Both the position numbers and the translations under genes were made by a program. Shown in pieces: positions 44,136 to 55,604 of a stretch of DNA of 64,000 bases (position 1 is its first letter; each line of letters opens with the position of its first letter). A model generated the notes under the pieces. It had not been told where the DNA came from, did not search any database, and saw only the letters and a program-made list of their open reading frames with translations. Origin of the DNA: Ischnura elegans (lineage: Eukaryota; Arthropoda; Insecta; Odonata; Coenagrionidae); contig NC_060248.1 in assembly GCF_921293095.1 (NCBI RefSeq), forward strand, positions 133,250,972-133,314,971, read 5' to 3'.

Positions 44136-44734
44136 GTTTATCTCAAAACTTAAATCAAAATTGATAGCTCATTAATGATCATTTAAGTTGAAGTGAATTG
44201 CACAATCACTTTCTTCACTTCTGTAATTTTTATCGAAGATGCGAACTGAGTTTATGACTGAGCATCTTTTTGCACCCGTGAAGTGCTCATTGCGTCCTTA
44301 TTAACCGAAGTATATGCTGATATCTTCAATTACCGATGAGCGAAAATGCTTTATGATAGAATAATGGAAGGAGCTTAAACTTCTAGAATTAGTTATTGAA
44401 GGAGCCCCAAATTAACGTGATTCAAAACAATTGGATTGTTATCATTTGACACGGATCTCGGCATTAAAACCATGACCTCTGGCGACTTTATCAGTCATTA
44501 ACACGTCAGCATCGGCACTGTCGACCTTTGACATTTGCTTGATTCGAATGCGTCAGCTATTTGCCGCATATCCTCCTTCCAACCACAAATAAATAACCGA
44601 TTTCACTCGGGTGGCTCGGTAAGTTGTTCATTTGGATTTAAGCATGGCATGGCCAACTTCAGGAAAAATTACCTTGTGCTTACGGTTTCCGGGATTCCAC
44701 AGCCTTGTTTGATGCATCTACCGATTTGATCGAT
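44136..44734. other. No gene recognised
   Basis: Unremarkable intron sequence. Confidence 0.4.
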
Positions 44735-44975
44735 AGATTTTTCTTCCTCATAGGAAAATCTACTAAAATTGGTAGCATATTAATTGCGTAAGCTTGGTTT
44801 CGCTGATGGTAGGACCTGCCCGCCTTGTGACGGTGCAGGATTCCTCGTCCCCTCCCTTCCTTCCCCGTCCTTCCCCTGGAGGCGTCGTCGGGCTCTCATC
44901 GCGGCGGCGCCTCCTTTCCTTGTTCCTTCCCGTCCTTCCCCTTCTGGTGGCAGAGGAGAAAAGCTGATCGCTTAT
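44735..44975 (-). repeat. GC-rich dispersed repeat, inverted copy
   Basis: The minus strand matches 2875-3125: the AGAGCCCGACGACGCCTCC run, a GGGACGAGGAATCC run, the GCGAAACCAAGCTTACGCAA run and a CTATGAGGAAGAA end. It lacks the 75-bp direct repeats that flank the other copy. The plus-strand open frame 44784-45116 is a by-product of GC-rich sequence. Confidence 0.65.
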
Positions 44976-47900
44976 AGTCCCTGCTCCAGGAGTTTATCCC
45001 GCGAGCCCGTCCTAAGGGTTTCGTTCCCACAGCCTTGTTTGATGCCTGACGACACCAACAGTTTCACCGGCAACTCCGCCAATATCATCACGCCGTATGT
45101 GCAGTATAAGCAATAAGCATGCAAGTGTCAAACCGGCGAATTGCCGATGAAGCTTTCGACATCAGACATCAAACAACACGGTGAAACCCCGGAAATCATG
45201 ATCATATCTACCACTTAACGCGGAAGCTTTTACACGAAAGCATTCAGTACTTCTTATTGACTATATGGAATGTATTTTTCGGGAAAAGCCAATCCAATTA
45301 AGCTAGTTTTTATCGATAGGACTTTCAAGAGTTAATTATTTTTAAGAAAAAAAGAGCGTATCGAGATGGAATAGTACAGTCGCGATGCGGCCAAAGCGGA
45401 GATTTGAACGCCTGATTTCTCATCTTAAACAACATGAAGGAGTCCATCTCCTTCTAATTTAAGTCTTCTCGAAAATATTGGGGCGGGGGAGGCGGGAATG
45501 TTAGTTGGATGTTACATTTTTTGACTTTGGGTACTTTTCGAGAAACATTTGATCTGTTTCCAGCGAACCTCGTGTACAACATCTCCGACGGCTCTGAGAA
45601 AGTAAATCTTCGATCCTCTATCCCTTCCACTGCACGCAAATATTGTTGGCCTGCACCCCAGTCACCAATATATTGGGATTGGTCAGTGATCATTTTAAAT
45701 GTCGAGGATTCCATTCAATTAAAATGTGTTAAATGGGTGACAGGTGATTTGAAAAATGTCTCTCATTCTTCCGATACCAGAGCAACCTCCACTTGCCACA
45801 ATTATGAACAAAGGTCGTGACTGAAATTCTCATCGGAGAATAGAAAAATCAAATAATTTAACAGTCGATGGTTGAGTTACGAACAAGAAACTCGAATAAA
45901 TATATCATATCACCAATTATTTCATGTTTAAAGTGTAATTGTTATGTTAATATCGTCAGTAGGAGTGAAAAAATGTCACTTCTACTATATAAACTTAAAT
46001 GCTTTGCATAAATATTTTTGACTCATATGCTCTTACTATTTTCCTTCCTCTCGCCTGCTATTTCTTTTAGATCAATAAATTGACTACGCACATTGTCACG
46101 TTTCCAAATTATGTCAATCCGTCCAAATATGCATTCCTTTATTCTGTTAAATCCACCTATCGAAAGGAAGCCCTTTTGAGTCACTTCTGCGATAGGTTTC
46201 CCTCATCCCCTATTCATAATTTTCCCCTTATTTCTTCCGATTTCTGTTTATCAATATTTTTCTCTGTTAAGAAATAGAGAAATGTTGCCTGTGGTAAAAA
46301 ATCAGCTCGTGCCACCGTAAATCAGAAGAGAATATGACGCAATGAAGATCATGAGCAAGGATTTATGCTAAAGAGTCTGTCAACCCACTTATCTTATTCA
46401 GCTTCATTCATTCTCTTATTCAGCATAATTAGAAATGCCCCAAAAAGGATAAATGGTTGGGAAAATTCATAAGCCTTATCTTTTTTGTACTTTTTCAAAA
46501 TGAACTGAATCCTTAAGTCAACTAAGAATTAAACTACAGCTATATGATTTGTTGGATTCATATGGAAAGTTTTTCTATGCGTAATATTTAACCTTACATT
46601 CCTGAAATGATTGTTTTTCGCAGCTATAGGTGTATTTACATATCTATTATTGTTATTAAGTAGTGCTTTTATGTCGAGTTCAAGAAAATGGCTGAATTTT
46701 CCCCTGGTTATGAAGCAGGTGAATTTCGTACCCTTTCTGTAATTTTGATTCTGAGAATAATTATTTCTGGGGAATGATCTTTCTCAACATGAATTTCTCT
46801 ATCCTATCTTCTCTCGAGTTCGTCCTCTATGAAATCTCGTTTTTCCTCTCAACCAAACACCTCCAACGTTAATTGCTTAAACCGCCGTTGGTGTCTCTGA
46901 CGCTTGACCCTTCTGGAATGCTATCATATTGCTCGATTGTGACCTCATCACGGTTTTCCCGAATTGCGACGAAAAGTCTTCCTTCGCGGTCCGTGCGCGT
47001 TTTCCCCCGATGATTTTTAGGGCCTCTCACACCTTATGGATATGTCCCATTAAAAACAGCTTCCTTTATGATGATCATCAACTCGAGTGACGCCACACCG
47101 CTAGCAAACAAGATAAGGTTACCCTCTTAGTGACACAGGTGACGGGTGAGGGAGGGAGGTGGGGGGAAGTTTTGGAGGGAGGGGAGGGGGTTAGAGGGCG
47201 GCGCGGTGGAGGGGGAGTGAGTGATTTTGGGAAAGAGGGTGATGGTTTAGCACCGCAACACAGCAACTTAACTTAGCGTAACTTATTATGAACCAGAGTA
47301 ATTTATGAAAATATCTTTCAATCAAAGTACAATCTGATCAACAATCGTGAAAGCGATTTTAGAGGACTTGGAGTATTTTTATGTCTCTTAATTAAAAAAC
47401 TCAATTTCCATCGCTTCTGATGAATTTCTAGAGAAATTTGACCGTTTCCCAACTAATTATTATAAACCAAATACGCTCTCATTGAGTGTTCAAATCCTTG
47501 ATCACGCAAAAATAAGCTCTTAAAAACAAGGTTTAAAACCCTATGGATCTCCCATTATATGAAAAGTTTTTAGGGCAGAGTATTGGCCTCACCATCAAAT
47601 TGTAGTCATCGGAAGCTATCCCTAGGCAACAAACAGATGCGCAACGCCAAAATACGAGAAATAGCTGAAAATCATGGCACGCACGTCAGTGGTCCGGTTT
47701 CGGCTGGTGTGCCAACAACCCCTTGAGTTACGCTTTTTGAGTCGCCTTACCCCTACGCTTTTTGAGTCGCCTTGTGCGATAGCCCATTCATGTAGATGAC
47801 GTGAGACCCAGTTTGATCTCGCTTGTGAAGTGTATGAAGCGGCGTGTCTGTTTGCGTTTGTGATCGAAGGTTAAGCTTTCAAATTGTAGTTAATTTATCA

Positions 47901-48220
47901 TTAATTCAAAGCCTCGTCTCCAGGAATAGGAAAATTAGGGTATGTTTTACATTGATATTGACTGAAGACAAAAATCAGTGTTTAAAAAAATGTAATCACC
48001 AGCACGAAAAATCGGAAAAATCCATCGTATCCTGGGTGTGACTAAAGATCAGGAGGCGGTTAGGACCGATAACGCTAGAGATATGAATAAAAGATATTTC
48101 ACCGGATGAGATATGTTTCCATTGCGCATTATACGAATCATGCCGGCTTGTTCCCCTTCCCAGATTGAAATCAACCTCTCTCCAACCAACGGTATGATCT
48201 GATCTCTTTCCAAAAACGAG
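44976..48220. other. Mostly featureless; two minor structures
   Basis: Open frames on both strands at 45454-45820 (for example, minus strand RRFTFSEPSEMLYTRFAGN) are protein-like in places but have no splice support and I recognise nothing. A G-rich tract is at 47143-47240 and a two-unit tandem repeat of 25 bp at 47729-47777 (unit contains CGCTTTTTGAGTCGCC). Confidence 0.4.
47143..47240 (+). other. G-rich polypurine tract (possible G-quadruplex)
   Basis: Contains many runs of three or more G close together (GGGTGAGGGAGGGAGGTGGG, then GGGAGGGGAGGGGG and GGAGGGGGAG). This can satisfy the four-run rule for intramolecular G-quadruplexes. It lies in the first intron of the protease gene, on the non-coding strand relative to that gene. 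Confidence 0.55.
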
Positions 48221-48227
48221 GATTGGG

Positions 48228-48480
48228 TTGGTGGTGTGGCCTCCCACCCCGTGGGCTCGGGATCAAATCCCGGCGGTGGCAGAGAATTTTAAGTGATTAC
48301 CAGATCCCTGCTTGAATGATGTGTTTTCAAGCGCAGCACTCCGTCCTTCGGATAGGACGTTAAGCCTTGGTCCTTTGACGTCTTCCGTAAATAGCAGGCT
48401 AATACCGACGCCGGGTTTCTCTCCACCCTTTCTTCCAAACCCTTTTCCATTTGTGAAAATGACTGCAGCCATCGGTCGCC
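48228..48480 (+). mobile_element. tRNA-derived SINE, copy 1
   Basis: The head contains TTGGTGGTGTGGCCTCCCACC (box A side, shortened here) and GGGATCAAATCCCGG (box B). The body has the conserved run GCACTCCGTCCTTCGGATAG then GACGTTAAGCC, and later GCTAATACCGACGCCGGGTT. The same order occurs at 59517-59790. Confidence 0.75.
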
Positions 48481-48799
48481 TCCTCCAAATGCCATTCCAT
48501 ACATTCTCTTGAAATCACAAGCGCGGCACAGCTCAAAAACACCTTGTCTACCTACGCGTCCTCCTTCCTTCGGTTCGCATATGTCAACTCCCTACGGCTG
48601 CCCAAATTCCCCGATTCTGAGAATTTCGCCGATTGCACCGATATAGAGGCCGCTTATTGGCACCACTTCTGGAACGGATCCGAGAGCGGTCAAACCAACG
48701 GCTCTCTCCCTGTCCACTCGAAATACGCCTCGCCTTGACGTACGCATCTGGATCATACTCCGCAAACTGCCTCTATGGTCATCATATTCAAGGGAATGT

Positions 48800-49170
48800 C
48801 CGCGGAATAGCCTCAATACGGACATATTTCTCTTCTCGCCCACCACGTCCGGCACTTCGTCGTGCCTTTTCCTCTCCCTCCACTTCACCTTCTTCATTCT
48901 CTTCCGTACCCACATCTCGAAGCCTCCAATCCTCTCTCGTCCTCCTCCCTAATTCTCCATTTTTCCTCACCGTAAAACGCTAACTTCCAGAACAGACTAT
49001 TCATTAATACTTCCTTCACACTCCTGCATAACAACCATCACATCAGCTCCTTCCTGCTCATGAACGCCTTTTCCGAAAACGCAGTTCTCATTCTGAAATC
49101 CTCTCCGCAATGTCTTCTTCACGTGCTTCCACAAATGCACGCGCTCAAGTTTTCCCGGTTTTATTTTTGT
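48800..49170 (-). mobile_element. RTE-type LINE tail
   Basis: The minus strand reads MWVRKRMKKVKWRERKRHDE then VPDVVGEKRN, matching MWVWRRMEKVKWTERRNDEV of the 12.3-kb element. Frames are broken and only the C-terminal tail is recognisable. It is inserted next to the SINE at 48228-48480. Confidence 0.65.
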
Positions 49171-49663
49171 TCAAGGGGACGCATGGCTTCCAATTTACCA
49201 CTCCTTTCTCACAACAAATCATTCGTTTAAAACTTATTAAATATTCAGGGTGAACGTAATTGACCCTTATAATCAATTACAAACACTATGCGACTTACAC
49301 GAAAATTTTTCTATTTTATCTTATTAAAGAAATTTTTTTGTAGAAGTAACAAAGTGTCTGTTTTTGATAATATGGAGCCCTTTCACCACGTACAAGCTTC
49401 AAGTTTAGATTTAATTCACCCTGGTTGACATTTGATGATTACTAAAATGTTGTCAAAGATCTATTGTTTATCATGCCAAGAAAATTGTCACATGATAAAC
49501 CAAGTATTGAGCGAGAAATTTGTCGTGAAAAAAGACAACGTGACCGGTGGAGAGGGAGTGTTTCATCCCCGAAAGAGGATTCAAATTCCTCACTTTAAAA
49601 AGCCACACAACTGCCACGAAAGAGTTAAAGTCAAAATATTGAATGCATTTCAATGGTACTCAC

Positions 49664-49866
49664 CATCGACACGCCACGTTGGGCGGGTACGTCTGTCCCT
49701 GGTCGTATCCGGGCGAGTAGATGTAGTACGTTGCGCCGAGGGCCACGTGTTGTGTGTAGTCGCAGTTGGGAGTGTAGCTCTGGGGCCCTCCGCCGAACAT
49801 GGAGAGCAGGTTCAGGGCCCAGGGCCACACGCGGAGGGCGTCCGTCGCCGACCCGTTGATAGCCAT
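49664..49866 (-). CDS. CUB serine protease, exon 1 (start and first half of CUB domain)
   Basis: Donor GTGAGTACC starts at 49663 and the exon leaves in phase 2, matching exon 2. From Met1 (49866-49864) it encodes MAINGSATDALRVWPWALN, LLSMFGGG, then NCDYTQHVALGATYYIY and SPGYDQGQTYPPNVACR, the start of a CUB domain with Cys35 and Cys66. This is the first ATG downstream of a TATA box. Residues 13-24 are moderately hydrophobic and could serve as a signal peptide with an unusually long start. An alternative is an acceptor at 49884 (CGCGGCAG) preceded by an unseen exon carrying the signal peptide. Confidence 0.8.
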
Positions 49867-50048
49867 CCGTGCGCACTGGGACACTGCCGCGTGAGTGTGG
49901 CGAGACCCGTTAAGAATGTTTCGGACACTTGTTTTCGGGGGAGAGGCGTGTGCTACTTGAGTACGTGACGGCAGCGCAGAACGGAGAGGGAACCTCAGGG
50001 CTAATAGTGCTTTCGCTATCGCGTGGAAACATCCTCCGCGTCCACGCG

Positions 50049-50056
50049 CTTATATA
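50049..50056 (-). promoter_or_regulatory. TATA box of the protease gene
   Basis: TATATAAG on the minus strand. A start site 30 nt downstream would be near 50025, giving a 5' UTR of about 160 nt with no upstream ATG before the predicted Met at 49866. Confidence 0.6.
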
Positions 50057-50343
50057 GACGAGGCCATCATCATCATCCCTCCTCGCAGTTTGCTCGGGAC
50101 GACAGACGCGCCCCCCCGACCACAAAGCCCTCCCATCATCCCCCGACGTCATATTCCCCCTTCTACTCCCACCCCCCTCCTCCCTCCTCCCTAATCTCCC
50201 ACCCCCCGTGAGCCGCTCTTGTGCTCGTGTCTTCGTCCTGTGCGAGTAAGCTAGGAGATGATACTCCGCTAGTCCGAAAAAATACCCATTTACGGAAGAT
50301 GGAAATTCTTTCAGCTTGTCACTTTTTACACCCGTATTGATTG

Positions 50344-50412
50344 TCGATCCCGGCGGCAGAGGGATGAAGCCCTCGCCTGCTAATCCTCGGTCACGGGTTC
50401 AAGTACCGTTTC
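50344..50412 (+). repeat. tRNA-like SINE head
   Basis: GGCGGCAGAGGGATGAAG (box A region) and GGGTTCAAGTACC (box B) at tRNA-like spacing, not foldable into a good cloverleaf. Confidence 0.45.
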
Positions 50413-52440
50413 AGTGGGTTTCTTCACCTCTTAGGACATGGGGTTGTGTACATGTCTGCTAGTGTGGTCCTAGCAAAACCGAACTGATGAGAGTTCGAAA
50501 ATAATAGCTTCGTAGTAAATGACTGCAAATAGTTGTTTCGGCCTCTATCTGGTGGAATTATAAGATAGTAGTGAATTATAAGTCACGGGCAGTTTTTCAC
50601 AAAGACTCTAATCTCACTCCAAGGCATTTTCAGCATTTTCATTCCGTATTATCATCTTCTGTTGCGTCATCACCTTCTCTCCTGAAACATACAAAAAATT
50701 TTGCAACCCCTCATTAAGTGAAGTTAAAGTATTTGTGGGAAATCATCTGAAACTATTTATTTACTGATATTTAGTGACAATTTTTTTAGCGTATCACTCA
50801 CTTCATTCATCTATTCGGTGATATATTCCACGGCGATCGATGCGAATTCCATCGCGGTTCAAGCGACCGATTCCATTTTTTCGTATTCAGAAAAAACATC
50901 AAGGTCTAATGATTTTTCTCATGGAAGGGTGGAAAAAGTATGGAAAAACTTATAGATGGATTTAACTATGATTTAAAATCTAAAGTCTCCGGCTAAATTT
51001 TAGCGACATCCATCATCTTATTACGAGGTGACATGGAACAAATATACTTCAATTTACAATCATCGTTTAAGATTTTCACCGCCGTAGTTTCTTTTCAAAT
51101 TAGACAAAAGTTTACGAAGGACTACTTTAAAATTTACTTGCTGTTGATCCTTTGCAATGAAACAATATTTGCTTAAAAAGTATTGAAAATTAACCGTTGA
51201 AAGGGTGAAGTTAGTTCATGTTTTAATAATTTACATTTCACCGCGAATTTTGAAGGATGGATGTTTGGAAGAGAACTCTTTGAGCATGTTACGCCTTAAT
51301 GGGGCGTTTAAAAGGAGGAGATAACTCACTACGATAATGCTCGCAGCAGATTTTCCCTTGACACACCTAAGGTAGCATGGTGGAAAAAATTGCAAATGAT
51401 CAAATCAAATGCCTATCTTATAATTATCTCCACCGTTGTGGGGATTTTATGAAAAATATTAACGTGGGCCATTCGCCATCCCTGTCAACGATCGGCAACA
51501 AACTTCTGCAAGCGTATTGCATTGGCATTTAGGTTATTTACTCCTTGACTCTGTCGATTATTTTATTCAGAAGATATTTTTTTAACATCCATATTGTTTT
51601 ATCCCCATGTACCTTCCTCCATAAAATTTGGCTAGTGAAAGCAAAACACAATCAAAAAGCGCTGAAACAAGCGGCCACGACACCGCTCACTTGTGAAATC
51701 ACACGTTAATTCAAAACCGATCAAGCCTCGCGCTAATTTTTTTTTTGCTAACTTAATCGGTTTTCGCACTCATTTTAATTTTCCCAGAACGCCGCCATTG
51801 ACCTCAGGGCGCTGTCATCTCATGCGGTGCACTCCTTCAGATTAACTTATCGCCACCGTTTTTTATCTAAAAATTGGCCCCAATACCCTGGACTCTCAAC
51901 CAAACCTAATGGTGTCTGAGGTGCGCCCATTCGTGCCGTATATAAAACAGAGTAGAAACACGTTGGCGACGCGCGCAATAAATGCGTCCCATCGTCAGAT
52001 GGCGTGCGTTGCCAGGAGACGGCGGGGTCGGCGTGTTTACAGTTACAGAGGAGGGGAGGGGTTCGAGCCACCCCTCCCCTCATTCCCCTCCCACGGGAAG
52101 AAGAACAGCGGCATAACATGTATTGCCTGCCACTGCAGGAGATCACACACACCTCGGCGATAGAGAGTGACGTCACGGGTTGGAGAGGGGGGGGGGGTTG
52201 GTGTGAAGGACCCGCTTCGCAGCGCAGAGCAGGAAAAGGTGAACGACTAAGAAAGAGATGAGGCTGATTGGACGCACTCTCAGCCGTGGATTAGGAGGAG
52301 GTTGCTTATCCTGGTCGGGAACTCCGAAGCGATTCGCTTTCGCTCCGTCACTATTGACCACTCCACTCCTCGATTGAGGCGATTAATGGGCACCGCTTCG
52401 GACTGTCCTCCTTCCAACTGCGATGCTCGGCCTCTGGCAT
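50413..52440. other. No gene recognised (upstream of the protease gene)
   Basis: Contains a GC-rich hairpin with perfect 11-bp arms (52051-52061 GAGGGGAGGGG with 52071-52081) and a run of Gs at about 52187. Open frames around 51847-52260 reflect local GC content. Confidence 0.4.
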
Positions 52441-52870
52441 GTCACCGACTGTTTCCGATGAATTTATGGCAAAGCCAAAGACCAGGTATCGCCTGAAAAT
52501 CACCAAAAAGAAGACCAAGATATTGCATTGTATGCTGCAAAAGAGAGGAGGTTGTGAAAAAATAATTAAATTAGGAAAACAAAAGCTTTATACAGATGAA
52601 AGAGTTTTGTTACTTAGGAAGCCTAAAAAGCAACGAGGGAAGAAGGAAGAAAGAAATCGTAAGCAGAATAGCACAGGCGAAGAGGTTATTATACAAAAAG
52701 AAGAACCTACTTACAGACAACAATATAAGTTTAGAGGTGAGAAAAAAATATATTAGGTGCTACATATTTTATGGGCGTGAGCCTTGGACGTTAACAGCTG
52801 CAGAAAAGTCCAGAGTGGAAGCATTCGAAATGCGGTGCTACCGATGCAGGCAGGGAGGGGCAAGTTTACG
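52440..52870 (+). mobile_element. RTE-type LINE fragment
   Basis: Reads LKITKKKTKILHCMLQKRGG, then, after a frameshift near 52595, EFCYLGSLKSNEG, RKKEIVSRIAQAKR and WTLTAAEKSRVEAFEM, the region after the reverse transcriptase of RTE-type LINEs. It is moderately preserved, with a few stops and frame breaks. Confidence 0.8.
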
Positions 52871-53153
52871 CAACAGACATAAATTGGACATAAAAACACG
52901 AAAATCCCAACAATTGAGTGTTGGAACTTTTGACTTCAAACTGGTTTGTAAGACCACAGTGTCTGAAATTTCCTTAGTAAAAACAGAGTATTAGAAAATT
53001 AAATAAAAAAACCGCGTATACGTGCCCCGGTCCACCTTACGTAGATTGAATAAGGAAAATGTCTTTCTAACAAGCCATTTTAATACTTACTTTTGTATTT
53101 TCATTGATTTTTTCTTATTTTATTATAATAAGTTGAATATTATTAATATCAGA

Positions 53154-53347
53154 TGATCTCTGCATTCTCTTTGGGTTCACACCGCGTCCGTTGGCTTTTG
53201 GCGACAACAGTTTCGCTGGCATTGCAGTCAGCGACTTCAGGTCGAAGGTGATGACCAAAGCCGTCGCCAAAAGCCAACGGACGCGGTGGAAACCCGAAGA
53301 GAATGCAGAGATCGTCTGAGCAACGCCGCGAAAATCTTCGAACCTAC
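53154..53347. mobile_element. Hairpin element with 15-bp target duplication
   Basis: Inverted arms (about 53152-53210 and 53267-53324) share TGATCTCTGCATTCTCTT and CCGCGTCCGTTGGCTTTTGG. The loop is about 55 bp. A 15-bp direct repeat, ATTATTAATATCAGA, lies at 53139-53153 and 53348-53362. Between the right arm and the second repeat is a short extra tail (AGCAACGCCGCGAAAATC...). The arm ends resemble those of the element at 57302-58951. Confidence 0.75.
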
Positions 53348-53959
53348 ATTATTAATATCAGAACAGCCGCTCTTGATATATTAATGGTGTAAATAAATTG
53401 TTCATTGATTATTTAGCGGGTCAGCTAGTTATGCATAAAATTCGCGCAACTTAGGGCAATGTACCGGACAATTCAATGCTCATAAATACAATTATGAATC
53501 CTTGACCTTGGATCCACTCTGATGTCCGTGGCGGAGGTCAATCAGAAGGAAAATTCCTTCCGAGGCCATTCAAAGCGAGAGACTCTCAAAATCTCCTCTC
53601 CGAAGTGAATGAGCGCGCTATTCTTGGACCGCTCTTCAACGACCTTCGTAAATCGAGAGGAGTTTTCAGGTCGACGACTTTGGATATTCCGACTGTTATA
53701 CCTGCTTCAATGTTCAAGGAGTAAGAGAGAAATGCACCTGATTGTGCAGAAATTTGCTCATCGTTGCCTAAAGCTGTTTCCCAATCGTAGTGGTGCCACA
53801 GTCCTCAGATTGGTGCGCTTATCCATATAAATGCAGCCCTCCGCTTCACCAAATTTAGTTCACTCCTATTCATCCCCCTCCTAACCCGACCACACTGCCC
53901 TATCATCTCTTGTTCTTACTCGGGGAGCTTTTCCTCCATCATTCCCCTCCATTGCATAT

Positions 53960-54240
53960 CTCGCGATGTGCATTTTGACATGGCCTCTATCCGCCAATTC
54001 TCCGGAATTCGGGTGTCCATAAAATCCCTATTTTCTCCTCTCCTTCAATGCACCTCCTCGCATCTCGTCTCAACCCCTGAACGTCTTTAATGCTTCTTAT
54101 CTTTCCTGGTTAACGTTTTCAATAATATTCTGGTGGTCCATGTTTCTGATCCATAGAGAGCCACTGGCCACGCAAATATTTTCCTGTACTGTTTTTTGTC
54201 TCCTGTCTTACGCTGTTGGAGCAGACTGGTGGCCTTTCCG
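53960..54240 (-). mobile_element. LINE tail remnant
   Basis: The minus strand reads KIFAWPVALYGSETWTTRIL, with the GSETWT motif of the RTE-type LINE tail. The rest is frame-broken. Confidence 0.5.
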
Positions 54241-55600
54241 TCATTTAGGATAAGACTGTACGCGAGACATTCGTTGGGGCAGTGGATCGCTACGGATCAG
54301 CATTTACCTGATGTGACTAATGCAGCTATTTAGAGCGATATCGAAGATGGCGAGATTAACGCAAGAGGAAAACAGGAGCGTGACACCAGTTAAAGGCTAA
54401 CGAGTATTTTGCGCATACGACCAAATACTTAGCAAAAAAATATTAATTTCGGCATGGATGAAAAACTCTGCAATGAATTAGCTCGTATGAAGTTGAGTGT
54501 TGGCGGAACACAACTAAATATGAGGGAGGATACTTTTCAATTGATTCCGGATGGAGCATCAACTGCAGAAACATAATTTCTTGGCGAACAGTTTAGAATG
54601 GTGATGGGACGATTTTAAGTGGAATCACAAACCTGCTGTTGTTTTTGGATGCTTCTTATGACGTGGGACTATTTCGGGATCTCTTACGCTTAAATCTTTT
54701 GCGTCCTTTGTCTTTTTCAGGGGCGCGTTTTCCTTCTTCCACTTCGCAAGGGGGGGAGGGACATGACGTCAATAGAAGAATGGAGGGAAAGAGTCTGTCG
54801 AACTCCTTTCTCGGTGAGGAAGTGAAGATTGTGGGGATAACCGTTCAGGAGATTTCCAGCGTCAAAGGGAGACTGGGAGTGCTACGTAAAAAGATTCGCC
54901 CATCCGATGGAAACAAATGCTCCTATTTTAATGATATCTTTGGACCACTAAGGGTGGGGACATATGGCAACTACTCTGCTTCAATACTAGCAATAGATAA
55001 TTTTTTTGTAACACTTCATCAGATATCTTGTCTCCGAGATTTGCCACGCCTAGTAGAGCAAGATAAAGTCCAAGTCTTGGTACAACTGAAGCTAGAATAC
55101 TTCTCTTCCTAATCCTTTGGAGTTTCTCTGGTTGTTTTGATCAGTGAATGAGAGGAACATGTATCTTTAATTTCGTTCCGATTGTCCAATTTTCCTATGC
55201 AAAGATAATATTCTTAGCCGATTATACCTTCCAGACTGTCACGCCAGAAATTATTAAATTTTAATTAAAAGTTGTTTCATTTTTTACGTAATAAAAATGC
55301 TGTAAATTTGCTAACGTTATAATTTTTCTTATTATCAGTATAATAAATATAACCAATATAATTCAATAAAATTCAAATATAAGTCATTAAAATACTCAAG
55401 AAACTTAATAGGTTGTTCATTTTTGTGAATATTTATTTCAAAATCACACAGTTTTTCATGAGGGGTGATTTTGAGAGGGCATTTTGAAGGTTATATGTAG
55501 GAGATGATAGGAAATGATCGTTTTATTTATTTAGTTTCATTCATCATCCCGGAAACAGCACTATTTGAGTTTTATATCGGAAGGTGGAGGGGTTATATGA
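54241..55600. other. No gene recognised
   Basis: A 157-codon open frame (54639-55112, plus strand) has partly protein-like composition but no splice context or family resemblance. I treat it as unsupported. Confidence 0.35.
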
Positions 55601-55604
55601 TAAA

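Larger units (their letters stand above)
22043..50056 (-). other. CUB-domain serine protease gene, six coding exons over 28 kb
   Basis: The gene is built from exons at 49866-49664, 37139-36848, 34733-34427, 29974-29867, 29101-28947 and 22234-22043. The junction phases are 2, 0, 1, 1 and 0 and each pair of exons matches. The product is 418 residues: a possible signal peptide, one CUB domain (about 35-150), a short linker with Cys160, and a chymotrypsin-fold protease (from Ile168) with His210, Asp261 and Ser358. This layout is that of insect venom serine protease 34-like and related CUB proteases, secreted zymogens activated by cleavage after Arg167. Introns are long (12.5, 2.1, 4.5, 0.8 and 6.7 kb) and contain the gypsy-like provirus and most of the other repeats between 22 and 50 kb. 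The substrate is unknown. Confidence 0.88.

Noticed and set aside
45454..45820. Open frames of 86 and 103 codons on opposite strands
   Set aside because: Both overlap, neither has splice sites or recognisable motifs, and one contains a poly-proline stretch from a C-rich run.
54639..55112. 157-codon plus-strand frame
   Set aside because: Length alone is weak evidence here; no motif, no splice context, and neighbouring DNA is LINE debris.
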